Shown here: in pieces, positions 1 to 6,049 of the stretch
Numbering within the stretch: position 1 is the stretch's first letter
How the letters are laid out: every line of letters begins with the position of its first letter
NCBI GenBank assembly: GCA_002316215.1
Contig: DCDB01000360.1
Location: forward strand, 1 to 9,490
Direction: 5' to 3'
Source of the DNA: Lachnospiraceae bacterium UBA1066
GTDB lineage: Bacteria; Bacillota; Clostridia; Lachnospirales; Lachnospiraceae
Length of the DNA: 9,490 nucleotides
The notes under the pieces: generated by a model
What the model saw: only the letters and a program-made list of their open reading frames with translations
Told to the model about the DNA's origin: nothing
The model's database searches: none
Program-made: the position numbers and the translations under genes

Positions 1-1010
1 TTATGACACTTTCCGGCATTTCCTACCTGGTAGATATTTACAGAAGGAAAATCCAAGCCCAGAAGAATATTCTCGATTTTGCACTTTACCTTTCTTTTTT
101 CGTGAAAATAACGGAAGGACCGATTATCCGTTACTCGGATGTATCGAAGCAGATCCGCAAGCCTTCTTTTACGGCGGATCGTTTTGCTGAAGGAATCCGG
201 CGCTTTTCTATCGGACTTGGGAAAAAGGTTCTGCTGGCGGATCAGATCGGCGTTGTGGCCCATGATATCCTTACGGCATCCAATAACAGTCCGGCGATAG
301 CCTGGCTGGGGATTATCAGCTATACACTTCAGCTTTATCTTGATTTTTCCGGGTACAGTGATATGGCGATAGGCCTGGGAAAGATGTTCGGCTTTGACTT
401 TAAGGAGAACTTTAACAATCCGTATGTTTCAACATCTCTTACGGATTTTTGGAGAAGATGGCACATTTCACTTTCCAACTGGCTCAGGGATTATATCTAT
501 ATTCCCATCGGCGGCAGCCGTTCGGGAATTACTTATGTCAATCTGTTTGTTACATTTCTCATCGCCGGTTTCTGGCATGGCGCAACATGGAACTTTATCC
601 TCTGGGGCGGATGGCACGGTCTCATCCTCTGTATTGAAAAGTTCGCACGGAAGCATTCAGACTTTCATTTTCCGGTTTTTTTTCAGCATGTTTTTACACT
701 GCTTTTCATTGTCATCGGCTGGGTGTTTTTCTACTTCAATACTGTAAGCGGGGGATTTACTTTCCTTGCTTCTCTTTTCGGCTTAACCGGGAACATGAAT
801 TCGGGATATACGCTGGCCTGGTATTTGAGCCAGAAGACAATCGTTGTCCTCATTGTATCTATTGTCGCCTGTACTCCGGCTTTCGACAGGCTTGGCGAGA
901 AAATGCGTGAAAACAGGTGGTGGGATCTGGGATATCTCGCCATCCTTGCTTTCAGTCTGTTTGCCGTTATGAGCAGCACATTCCAGAGTTTTCTTTACTT
1001 TAAATATTAA
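1..1010 (+). CDS. MBOAT family membrane O-acyltransferase (AlgI/DltB-like), 5'-truncated by the window edge
   Basis: Integral membrane O-acyltransferase. In the family, AlgI-like members move an acetyl group across the membrane to a partner that modifies an exported polymer. The 335 visible residues are the C-terminal part; family members are usually about 450-500 residues, and the first visible segment (SGISYLVDIYRRK) matches an internal stretch of the family, so the ATG at position 3 is very unlikely to be the true start. Counting from that Met, landmarks are DFSGYSDMAIG (114-124), FWRRWHISLSNWLRDYIYIP (149-168), the catalytic-type His in FWHGATWN (H192) and GGWHG (H205). Hydrophobic segments lie near 99-115, 177-212, 228-246, 278-291 and 308-325. 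The stop codon overlaps an in-frame ATG at 1010 of the next gene, and the intended next start is 11 bases further on, so the two are surely co-transcribed. The acceptor polymer cannot be read from the sequence. Confidence 0.92.
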   Translation, partial: MTLSGISYLVDIYRRKIQAQKNILDFALYLSFFVKITEGPIIRYSDVSKQIRKPSFTADRFAEGIRRFSIGLGKKVLLADQIGVVAHDILTASNNSPAIAWLGIISYTLQLYLDFSGYSDMAIGLGKMFGFDFKENFNNPYVSTSLTDFWRRWHISLSNWLRDYIYIPIGGSRSGITYVNLFVTFLIAGFWHGATWNFILWGGWHGLILCIEKFARKHSDFHFPVFFQHVFTLLFIVIGWVFFYFNTVSGGFTFLASLFGLTGNMNSGYTLAWYLSQKTIVVLIVSIVACTPAFDRLGEKMRENRWWDLGYLAILAFSLFAVMSSTFQSFLYFKY

Positions 1011-1021
1011 TGGAGGGGAAA

Positions 1022-2179
1022 ATGAAAAGTAAAATCGCTGATTTAGTCTTTATCATTGCTTTTCTTCTCATGCTTTTTCTCCCCTTTGTTTTTTCGGATA
1101 AAAAGGGCGGCGCAATAGAAACGGATGAAAACCGCTATCTTTCAAAGGCGCCGGTGCTTTCCATCCACAGCGGAGCGACCACCGAAATCGAAAACTGGAT
1201 TGATGATAACGTCGGCGGCAGGGCTGTAGCAAAAACTTTGTATAATTATGTGAATTATAACCTGCTGAATGAATTCAGGAGCTCAACGGCTTTTGTTATG
1301 AATGACTGGTACTATTCGCTTGATTCTGAGAATCTGACGCTCAATAACCTTCAGCATAAGGACGTTATGGATGCTGCGGAACAGAAGACTTTCGTAAGCC
1401 GGCTTCAGGATCTGAACAATTATTTCAGCGACCAGGGTATAAAATTCTGTTCACTTGTATTTCCGTATAAAGTCGACATTTACCCCGAGAATTTCAACGG
1501 ATATGTGACACAGGTCATACCGAATTCGGAAATGAATGTCCTCGATACGCTTTCCCAGGACAGTACCCTTAATCTTAAGGTAGTTAACAGCGAGCTGAAG
1601 GATGCGGCGAAGAACGGAGAATTGGTATGCTATCGTTCTTATGACGGCGGGCATCTTAATTCACAGGGAATAAGAATCGCCTATGAGGCCCTTATGGAAG
1701 AAGTGCAGTCCAGAATGCCGGAAGCGGGGATCAGGATCCTGAGCAACAGCGATTTTACAATGTCGATCCAGGAGAAGCAGAATACTGTAAACGGGCAGAA
1801 GTTTTCAGAGGAGAATGTCCAGTATTCCGTTACAAACCCTGCGGCCGCAGACGACAGCGCATGGTTCAGCCGCATAGGCTATATCTCCGGTGATCCTTAT
1901 AAATCTTATCGCCGCTATACGACAAATGACGCTTCAAAGCCGAGCATCCTGATTGTCGGCGACAGCTATATCTGGATGGAGATGTTTCCGTGGATTGCAG
2001 AGAGTTTTAATAATTCTGTTTTCATACATCAGTTTGATGAAGATAATCTCCAGCGCGTGATTGACCGGATGCATCCGGACATTGTAGTCTTTGCGGGCCT
2101 TACGACAACGGTTGAAGATTCCGTACATTATTCGGCGCTGACGACAGGAAGAACGCTATGGAGCAAGATGCACTTTTAA
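1022..2179 (+). CDS. AlgX/DHHW-like SGNH-fold protein, probable O-acetylation partner of the MBOAT protein
   Basis: Predicted 385-residue protein with an N-terminal membrane anchor or uncleaved signal (hydrophobic residues about 8-24, LVFIIAFLLMLFLPFVF) and an extracytoplasmic domain. After the anchor come ENRYLSKAPVL and a WIDDNVGGR segment, the usual opening of AlgX/AlgJ/DHHW proteins. The SGNH-like catalytic elements are DGGHLNSQG (D208, H211) and VGDSY (S315), numbered from the start used here. AlgJ/AlgX relatives use a D-x-H pair plus a Ser for acetyl transfer or esterase chemistry; here the spacing is D-G-G-H. I chose ATG 1022 rather than the in-frame ATG 1010 because GGAGG at 1012-1016 sits five bases upstream of 1022, while 1010 overlaps the preceding stop and would add only MEGK. 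Its position directly after the MBOAT gene supports joint polymer O-acetylation at the cell surface; the polymer is unknown. A non-catalytic role remains possible. Confidence 0.82.
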   Translation: MKSKIADLVFIIAFLLMLFLPFVFSDKKGGAIETDENRYLSKAPVLSIHSGATTEIENWIDDNVGGRAVAKTLYNYVNYNLLNEFRSSTAFVMNDWYYSLDSENLTLNNLQHKDVMDAAEQKTFVSRLQDLNNYFSDQGIKFCSLVFPYKVDIYPENFNGYVTQVIPNSEMNVLDTLSQDSTLNLKVVNSELKDAAKNGELVCYRSYDGGHLNSQGIRIAYEALMEEVQSRMPEAGIRILSNSDFTMSIQEKQNTVNGQKFSEENVQYSVTNPAAADDSAWFSRIGYISGDPYKSYRRYTTNDASKPSILIVGDSYIWMEMFPWIAESFNNSVFIHQFDEDNLQRVIDRMHPDIVVFAGLTTTVEDSVHYSALTTGRTLWSKMHF

Positions 2180-2227
2180 AAGGCCATAAAGATTAATTAC
2201 CTCGCAGAAAGCCGCAGCCTTTTAAAA
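2174..2227 (+). terminator. Possible weak hairpin at the end of the AlgX-like gene
   Basis: Perfect 11-bp inverted repeat: TTTTAAAAGGC at 2174-2184 and GCCTTTTAAAA at 2217-2227, separated by 32 bases. The left arm includes the stop codon of the AlgX-like gene. The stem is AT-rich with only three G-C pairs, the loop is long, and the downstream tract is A-rich rather than T-rich, so it would be a poor terminator alone. It may be a 3'-end processing or stability element ahead of the much stronger hairpin at 2254. Confidence 0.3.
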
Positions 2228-2253
2228 ATGAAAAAATGAACGCTTACATGAAT

Positions 2254-2317
2254 GGGATGATCCAGATGTTGTATATCGAAAAAAGGTTTCAACAACATCT
2301 GGTGAATCCCGTTTTTT
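2254..2317 (+). terminator. Rho-independent terminator after the O-acetylation gene pair
   Basis: Arms at 2254-2272 and 2292-2310 are complementary over 19 positions apart from a three-base internal mismatch: GGGAT pairs with ATCCC and CCAGATGTTGT pairs with ACAACATCTGG. The loop is 19 bases, and a run of six T (2312-2317) follows directly. This closes the upstream transcription unit; the xerD promoter begins about 37 bases later. The stem is longer than most intrinsic terminators. Confidence 0.85.
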
Positions 2318-2353
2318 GCCCGAAAATACCTTAAAATATCGTTATTTTTGTGT

Positions 2354-2382
2354 TTGATTTTATGTAAATCAACGCGTATAAT
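2354..2382 (+). promoter_or_regulatory. Sigma-A promoter for xerD
   Basis: TTGATT (2354-2359) and a perfect TATAAT (2377-2382) are separated by exactly 17 bases. Transcription would start near 2389, leaving a leader of about 85 bases before the xerD start. It follows the strong terminator, so xerD appears to be its own transcription unit. Confidence 0.8.
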
Positions 2383-2474
2383 GAGACCATGATTTTTAGG
2401 GGATAATAATATATTTTCATTTTTGAAGGGTGAATTGCTTTCTGCGACTACATAATGAGCGGAGACTGATCCTG

Positions 2475-3359
2475 ATGGAAGAAGCAATTCTGAGATTTAT
2501 TAAATATCTGCATAAAACTAAGAGAACATCCGATAATACCGAGATATCTTACAAAAGGGACTTGGAGAAGCTGTGCAAATACCTTACGGAAGAGCTTGCG
2601 ATCACCAGTTGGGGAACTGTTTCGGAAACGAATCTTAATTCTTATATGCTCTATATGGAAAAAGAAAATTATGCGCCGTCATCTGTATCGCGAAGCGTTG
2701 CTTCGATGAGGGCCTTTTTTCAGTATATGTTCAAGAAGAATCTGACTTCGGACAATCCGGCGGACAAACTGAAACCACCCAAAATCGATAAAAAGCTTCC
2801 CGGAATTCTGAGCGTGGATGAAGTAGACAGGCTTCTTGCTCAGCCTCCGGCGGATACGAACAAGGGCCTCCGTGACCGCGCCATGCTGGAGCTTCTTTAT
2901 GCGACAGGCATCCGTGTTTCCGAGCTGATCGGACTCCGCCTTGGCGATGTGAATATGCAGATGGGCTACATCAACTGCATCGATCGGACCAAGGAGAGGA
3001 TCATTCCTTTCGGAAATGCGGCGAAGAGGGCTCTGAATTCCTATATCGGAAAGCCCAGGGATTCCTTTCTTACCTCTGACAGCGATATGCTTTTTACGAA
3101 TTGTTCAGGGAAGCCTATGAGCCGTCAGGGATTCTGGAAGGTTCTGAAGGGCTATGCTTCCGATGCGGGGATTGAAGGCGATATTACGCCGCATACCTTA
3201 AGGCACAGTTTTGCCGCGCATATGATTGAGAACGGAGCGGATTTGAAGAGCGTTCAGGAAATGCTGGGGCATTCCGATATTTCTACAACGCAGATTTATC
3301 TTAACATGAATCTGAACAAGATGAGGGACGTATACGAGAGAGCTCATCCGAGAAAATGA
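2475..3359 (+). CDS. xerD: Site-specific tyrosine recombinase, XerC/XerD family (probably XerD)
   Basis: Recombinase of the Xer type, which resolves chromosome dimers by strand exchange at dif. The 294-residue length fits XerD (about 295-300). The N-terminal core-binding SAM-like domain occupies about 1-90 and the catalytic domain about 108-294. Catalytic residues visible: R147 in ATGIRVSEL, H240 and R243 in HTLRHSF, H266 in LGHSD, and nucleophile Y275 in TTQIYLNM. The C-terminus VYERAHPRK is typical of XerD. The odd point is the beta-hairpin: the usual GKGxKER reads DRTKER, so the normal catalytic Lys position is Arg and the loop is one residue shorter; a Lys remains at 173. ATG 2475 was chosen over the in-frame ATG 2430 because GGAG lies at 2461-2464 and the protein then begins MEEAILRFIKYL like the family; the 15-residue extension is unlike it. 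It is transcribed from the promoter at 2354. XerC and XerD cannot be separated with certainty here. Confidence 0.9.
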   Translation: MEEAILRFIKYLHKTKRTSDNTEISYKRDLEKLCKYLTEELAITSWGTVSETNLNSYMLYMEKENYAPSSVSRSVASMRAFFQYMFKKNLTSDNPADKLKPPKIDKKLPGILSVDEVDRLLAQPPADTNKGLRDRAMLELLYATGIRVSELIGLRLGDVNMQMGYINCIDRTKERIIPFGNAAKRALNSYIGKPRDSFLTSDSDMLFTNCSGKPMSRQGFWKVLKGYASDAGIEGDITPHTLRHSFAAHMIENGADLKSVQEMLGHSDISTTQIYLNMNLNKMRDVYERAHPRK

Positions 3360-3372
3360 CCGGAAGCAAAAA

Positions 3373-3428
3373 GTAAAGCCGTAAAGCCGTAAAGCCGTAA
3401 AGCCGTAAAGCCGTAAAGCCGTAAAGCC
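3373..3428. repeat. 8-bp tandem repeat (GTAAAGCC), seven perfect copies
   Basis: Seven uninterrupted identical units run from 3373 to 3428, starting 13 bases after the xerD stop and ending in a run of seven C (3427-3433). The unit carries TAA, and because 8 is not a multiple of 3 the array places stop codons in all three forward frames. It lies between the xerD stop and its terminator, so it would be transcribed as 3' untranslated RNA. Perfect short units plus a homopolymer suggest copy-number variation by slippage. Confidence 0.95.
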
Positions 3429-3434
3429 CCCCCT

Positions 3435-3459
3435 TCTGCATGAATGTATTTAATGCAGA
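3435..3459 (+). other. Small hairpin in the xerD 3' region
   Basis: TCTGCAT (3435-3441) and ATGCAGA (3453-3459) form a perfect 7-bp stem with an 11-base loop directly after the 8-bp repeat array. No T-run follows, so it is not a terminator. It may be incidental or may stabilise the transcript end. Confidence 0.3.
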
Positions 3460-3492
3460 TATTAAATGTAAAATTTAAGATTGAACTTATTG

Positions 3493-3523
3493 AAAAACAT
3501 GCCGGTCAGAGGCATGTTTTTTT
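3493..3523 (+). terminator. Rho-independent terminator of xerD
   Basis: AAAAACATGCC (3493-3503) pairs perfectly with GGCATGTTTTT (3511-3521) around a 7-base loop, and the T-run extends to 3523 (seven T in total). This is a textbook intrinsic terminator. It separates xerD from the isc promoter, whose -35 box starts only 10 bases later. The A-run on the left arm could also make it work weakly in the reverse direction. Confidence 0.92.
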
Positions 3524-3530
3524 GAAATTA

Positions 3531-3562
3531 AACTTGACAAAAATAGTAGGATATGATAGTGT
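3531..3562 (+). promoter_or_regulatory. isc operon promoter with a possible IscR operator
   Basis: A consensus -35 box TTGACA lies at 3534-3539. The -10 is ambiguous: GATAGT (3555-3560, spacer 15) or TAGTGT (3557-3562, spacer 17). The 25 bases at 3531-3555 have the layout of a type-1 IscR site (TTGAC, an AT-rich middle, then GG and AT near the right end), overlapping the -35 as in autoregulated isc promoters. This would let [2Fe-2S]-loaded IscR repress its own operon. The promoter is well supported by position; the operator is inference. Confidence 0.6.
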
Positions 3563-3614
3563 ATGCATCGAAAGAAGAGTAAAACAGTCGGAATTAGCCG
3601 GCGGGAGAGCGGAT

Positions 3615-4070
3615 ATGAAATTATCGACAAAGGGACGTTACGGACTGAGGGCGATTATCGATCTGGCCCTTAACAGTGAAAACGGAAATGCGGTCTGCAT
3701 TCAGAGCATTTCGGAAAGACAGAATATATCCGAAAGCTATCTTGAACAGCTGGTCCGGAAACTGAGAACGGAAGGACTTGTCAAAAGCGTCCGGGGAGCC
3801 GGCGGCGGCTACGAACTCGCAAGACCGGCGGAAAAAATTTCGGTCGGCGATGTTCTCCGGGCCCTGGAGGGCAGTATCGAAGCAGTTTCCTGCGGAGATG
3901 ACGAAGGCTGCTGTGACCAGGCAGATCTCTGTGTGACCAGACTTGTGTGGGATAGGGTAAATAAAGCTATTGAGGGGGCTGTCGATACCGTCACCATCGC
4001 CCAGCTGGTCGAGGAAAGCAGAAAGAAACAGTGCATGGGCAAGGTTGACACGAAATCCTGTGCGAACTAA
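3615..4070 (+). CDS. iscR: Rrf2 family Fe-S cluster-sensing regulator IscR
   Basis: DNA-binding regulator of 151 residues that senses Fe-S status through a [2Fe-2S] cluster and controls Fe-S assembly genes. MKLSTKGRYGLRA at the N-terminus and the winged helix-turn-helix at about 26-70 (SISERQNISESYLEQLVRKL, then the wing VRGAGGGYELARP) are characteristic of Rrf2. Cluster-type cysteines are C93, C99/C100 and C106 in SCGDDEGCCDQADLC, comparable to the three Cys of E. coli IscR; this separates it from cysteine-free Rrf2 members such as CymR. Further Cys lie in the tail (C140, C149). ATG 3615 has GGGAG at 3603-3607; an upstream in-frame ATG at 3444 would lie before the promoter and inside the xerD 3' region, so it is rejected. 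The last codons (KSCAN) and stop are the first copy of a 41/42-bp tandem repeat. Position ahead of iscS and iscU supports the assignment. Confidence 0.92.
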   Translation: MKLSTKGRYGLRAIIDLALNSENGNAVCIQSISERQNISESYLEQLVRKLRTEGLVKSVRGAGGGYELARPAEKISVGDVLRALEGSIEAVSCGDDEGCCDQADLCVTRLVWDRVNKAIEGAVDTVTIAQLVEESRKKQCMGKVDTKSCAN

Positions 4071-4181
4071 GGCAATGCAGCGGACTTTTTGCGAAATCCT
4101 GCGCGAACTAAGGGAAATACAGCAGACTTTTTGCAAAATCCTGCGCGAACTAAGGCAATGCAGCGGAACTTCATTTTCCGC
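4052..4181. repeat. 41/42-bp tandem repeat spanning the iscR stop codon, about three copies
   Basis: Unit 1 is 4052-4092 (41 bp), unit 2 is 4093-4134 (42 bp), and unit 3 starts at 4135, matching well to about 4170 before degenerating. Each unit contains ATCCTG, GCGAACTAAGG and, in the first two, ACTTTTTGC. Unit 1 encodes the IscR tail KSCAN plus stop. Units 2 and 3 still spell KSCAN-stop if read from the equivalent point, differing from unit 1 in that stretch only by a silent TGT to TGC change. Each unit can form a weak bulged hairpin before the T-run, so the array may act as several poor terminators between iscR and iscS. Confidence 0.9.
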
Positions 4182-4244
4182 TTATAAATAAATCATCTGT
4201 GTTTCGGCATCTGCATCATTCCATAAAACTAAGGAGGCCACATT

Positions 4245-5426
4245 ATGGCAACAACAATTTATCTTGACAATGCAGCAACAACAAAAACAGCGCCGGAGGT
4301 TGTTCAGGCGATGCTTCCGTATTTCACCGAGAATTACGGAAACCCTTCGGCAATTTATGAAATAGCCGGCCGCAGCAAGGAGGCCATGGACAAAGCGCGC
4401 GCCCAGATCGCGGACGTCATCGGAGCAAATCCTGAAGAAATTTATTTTACGGCAGGCGGTTCCGAAGCAGACAACTGGGCTTTAAAAGCCACTTTCGAGG
4501 CGTATGCTGAAAAAGGAAATCATATCATCACCTCAAAAATTGAACATCATGCAATCCTGCACACCTGCGAATATCTCGAGGGAAGAGGAGCTGAGATCAC
4601 CTATCTCGATGTCGATGAAAACGGTTTTGTCGATCCGAAGGCGGTTGAGGCGGCGATCACGGACAAGACGGTTCTTATATCGGTCATGACCGCTAACAAT
4701 GAAATCGGTACGATTGAACCCATCCGTGAAATCGGCCGGATAGCACATGAGCACGGAATCCTTTTCCATACGGACGCAGTGCAGGCCTTCGGGCAGATAC
4801 CGATCAGCGTCGATGCCGATAATATAGATATGCTGAGTTCATCGGGACATAAGCTGAACGGACCTAAGGGTATCGGATTTTTATACATCCGCAAGGGCGT
4901 CAAGATCCGCAGCTTCGTACACGGCGGAGCACAGGAACGCAAGAGACGGGCGGGCACGGAAAATGTTCCGGGAATCGTCGGTTACGGCGCAGCGGCTGCC
5001 AGAGCAAAGGCATCGATGGAAGAGCGCACAAAGAAGGAAACAGAACTTCGCGATTATATGATCGGACGCATTGAAAATGAGATTCCGTATACGAAGGTTA
5101 ACGGCGACCGCGTGAAACGCCTGCCGAACAACATCAATGTCTGCTTCCGCTATGTGGAAGGCGAATCGATGCTGATTAACCTGGATCTCCTCGGGATCGC
5201 CGCATCAAGCGGTTCGGCCTGCACGTCAGGGTCTCTTGACCCGTCGCATGTTCTTCTGGCCATCGGCCTTCCGCACGAGGTTGCGCACGGGTCTCTCCGA
5301 ATGACGCTTTCAGAGGAGATCACGAAGGAGCAGGCAGACTATACCATTGATCATCTGAAACAGATTGTCGGAAACTTACGCTCCATGTCTCCGCTTTACG
5401 AAGATTTCGTGAAGAAGAATTCATGA
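4245..5426 (+). CDS. iscS: Cysteine desulfurase, IscS/NifS type
   Basis: PLP enzyme (393 residues) that converts cysteine to alanine and passes the sulfur, as a persulfide, to IscU and to tRNA thiolation enzymes such as MnmA. It opens with YLDNAATT. PLP-site residues visible: GGSEADN (71-77), H101 in IEHHAIL, N152 in NNEIGT, D177 and Q180 in HTDAVQ, and the Schiff-base Lys K203 in SSSGHKLNGPKG. The persulfide Cys is C325 in SSGSACTSGSLDPSHVL, a long mobile loop typical of class I desulfurases rather than SufS. Length matches NifS/IscS (about 390-405). The start is clear: AAGGAGG at 4231-4237, seven bases before ATG. It lies 174 bases after iscR, the gap being filled mostly by the 41/42-bp repeat, and is probably in the same operon. 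The symbols iscS and nifS are both used for this clostridial form. Confidence 0.95.
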   Translation: MATTIYLDNAATTKTAPEVVQAMLPYFTENYGNPSAIYEIAGRSKEAMDKARAQIADVIGANPEEIYFTAGGSEADNWALKATFEAYAEKGNHIITSKIEHHAILHTCEYLEGRGAEITYLDVDENGFVDPKAVEAAITDKTVLISVMTANNEIGTIEPIREIGRIAHEHGILFHTDAVQAFGQIPISVDADNIDMLSSSGHKLNGPKGIGFLYIRKGVKIRSFVHGGAQERKRRAGTENVPGIVGYGAAAARAKASMEERTKKETELRDYMIGRIENEIPYTKVNGDRVKRLPNNINVCFRYVEGESMLINLDLLGIAASSGSACTSGSLDPSHVLLAIGLPHEVAHGSLRMTLSEEITKEQADYTIDHLKQIVGNLRSMSPLYEDFVKKNS

Positions 5427-5611
5427 CGTTTCTGGGTTTTAAAGAAAATTCGGGCTGTAAAAACCGGATTTAAGAAAATAATAAAGTCGCCGGAAGATGA
5501 GCGGCAATGGAAAGACCCGGGCATTGCATACGCTGAAAAATTCAGGCAGTCACACCAAACATCATAAGACGGGATAAAGAAAATCCGGTAAAGCCGGAAC
5601 GGAGGATAAAG
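5427..5611 (+). other. iscS-iscU spacer with an imperfect direct repeat
   Basis: This 185-base spacer holds no gene. It has a diverged direct repeat: AAAGAAAATTCGG (from 5441) followed by a TAAA and CCGGA block, and AAAGAAAATCCGG (from 5576) followed by TAAAGCCGGA. Each copy can form a small hairpin: AAATTCGG at 5446-5453 with CCGGATTT at 5464-5471, and TCCGG at 5584-5588 with CCGGA at 5594-5598. The second hairpin abuts the iscU ribosome binding site (GGAGG, 5601-5605) and could affect its access. No T-run follows either hairpin, so neither looks like a terminator. Confidence 0.4.
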
Positions 5612-6049
5612 ATGTATTCTGAAAAAGTTATGGATCATTTCCAGCATCCGAGAAATGTAGGAGAGATTGAGAACGCCAGCGGAGTGGGAACAGTCGGCAA
5701 TGCAAAATGCGGAGATATTATGCGCATGTATCTTGATATTGACGACAACGGCATCATAAGAGACTGCAAATTCAAGACCTTCGGCTGCGGAGCTGCTGTG
5801 GCGACTTCCAGTATGGCGACGGAGCTCGTCAAGGGGAAGACCATCCAGCAGGCGCTGGAGGTTACCAACAAGGCGGTTATGGAAGCACTTGACGGACTTC
5901 CGCCGATTAAGGTGCACTGCAGCCTTCTTGCAGAGGAAGCAATTCATGCGGCACTCTGGGATTACGCTGAGAAGCATCACATTAAGATCGAGGGACTCAA
6001 GAAGCCCAAGAATGATATTTCCGAAGGCGAGACGGACGACGAATATTGA
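5612..6049 (+). CDS. iscU: Fe-S cluster assembly scaffold IscU (NifU N-terminal domain type)
   Basis: Scaffold protein of 145 residues on which [2Fe-2S] clusters are built from IscS-derived sulfur. The three cluster ligand cysteines are all present: C33 in NAKCGDIM with D35 (the Asp that tunes cluster release), C59 in FGCGAAVATSS, and C103 in KVHCSLLAEEAI with the adjacent H102. MYSEKVMDHFQHPRNVG is the standard N-terminus. There is no ferredoxin-like or NifU C-terminal domain, so it is an IscU-length scaffold; CGD, and the lack of the extra insert seen in SufU proteins, favour IscU/NifU type. The tail after about residue 128 is charged and acidic (EGETDDEY), and its end is encoded by the first unit of a 28-bp tandem repeat. 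The start is set by GGAGG at 5601-5605. It lies 185 bases after iscS and is probably in the same operon. Confidence 0.94.
   Translation: MYSEKVMDHFQHPRNVGEIENASGVGTVGNAKCGDIMRMYLDIDDNGIIRDCKFKTFGCGAAVATSSMATELVKGKTIQQALEVTNKAVMEALDGLPPIKVHCSLLAEEAIHAALWDYAEKHHIKIEGLKKPKNDISEGETDDEY

Noticed and set aside
2430..2474. N-terminal extension of XerD from ATG 2430
   Set aside because: The extra 15 residues do not resemble Xer N-termini, and GGAG at 2461-2464 supports ATG 2475.
3373..3428. CRISPR array or origin iterons
   Set aside because: Units are 8 bp with no spacers, and there is no replication or Cas gene nearby. The 28-bp and 41/42-bp arrays likewise have no unique spacers.
3444..3614. N-terminal extension of iscR by 57 codons from ATG 3444
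   Set aside because: It would start before the isc promoter and run through the xerD terminator; the Rrf2 N-terminus begins at 3615 with a good ribosome binding site.
5423..5473. 16-codon frame starting at the ATGA overlapping the iscS stop
   Set aside because: Very short, no suitable ribosome binding site, no recognisable features.
5396..5980. Open frame on the - strand across the iscS-iscU spacer and iscU
   Set aside because: It covers most of iscU in antisense and shows no recognisable protein features.
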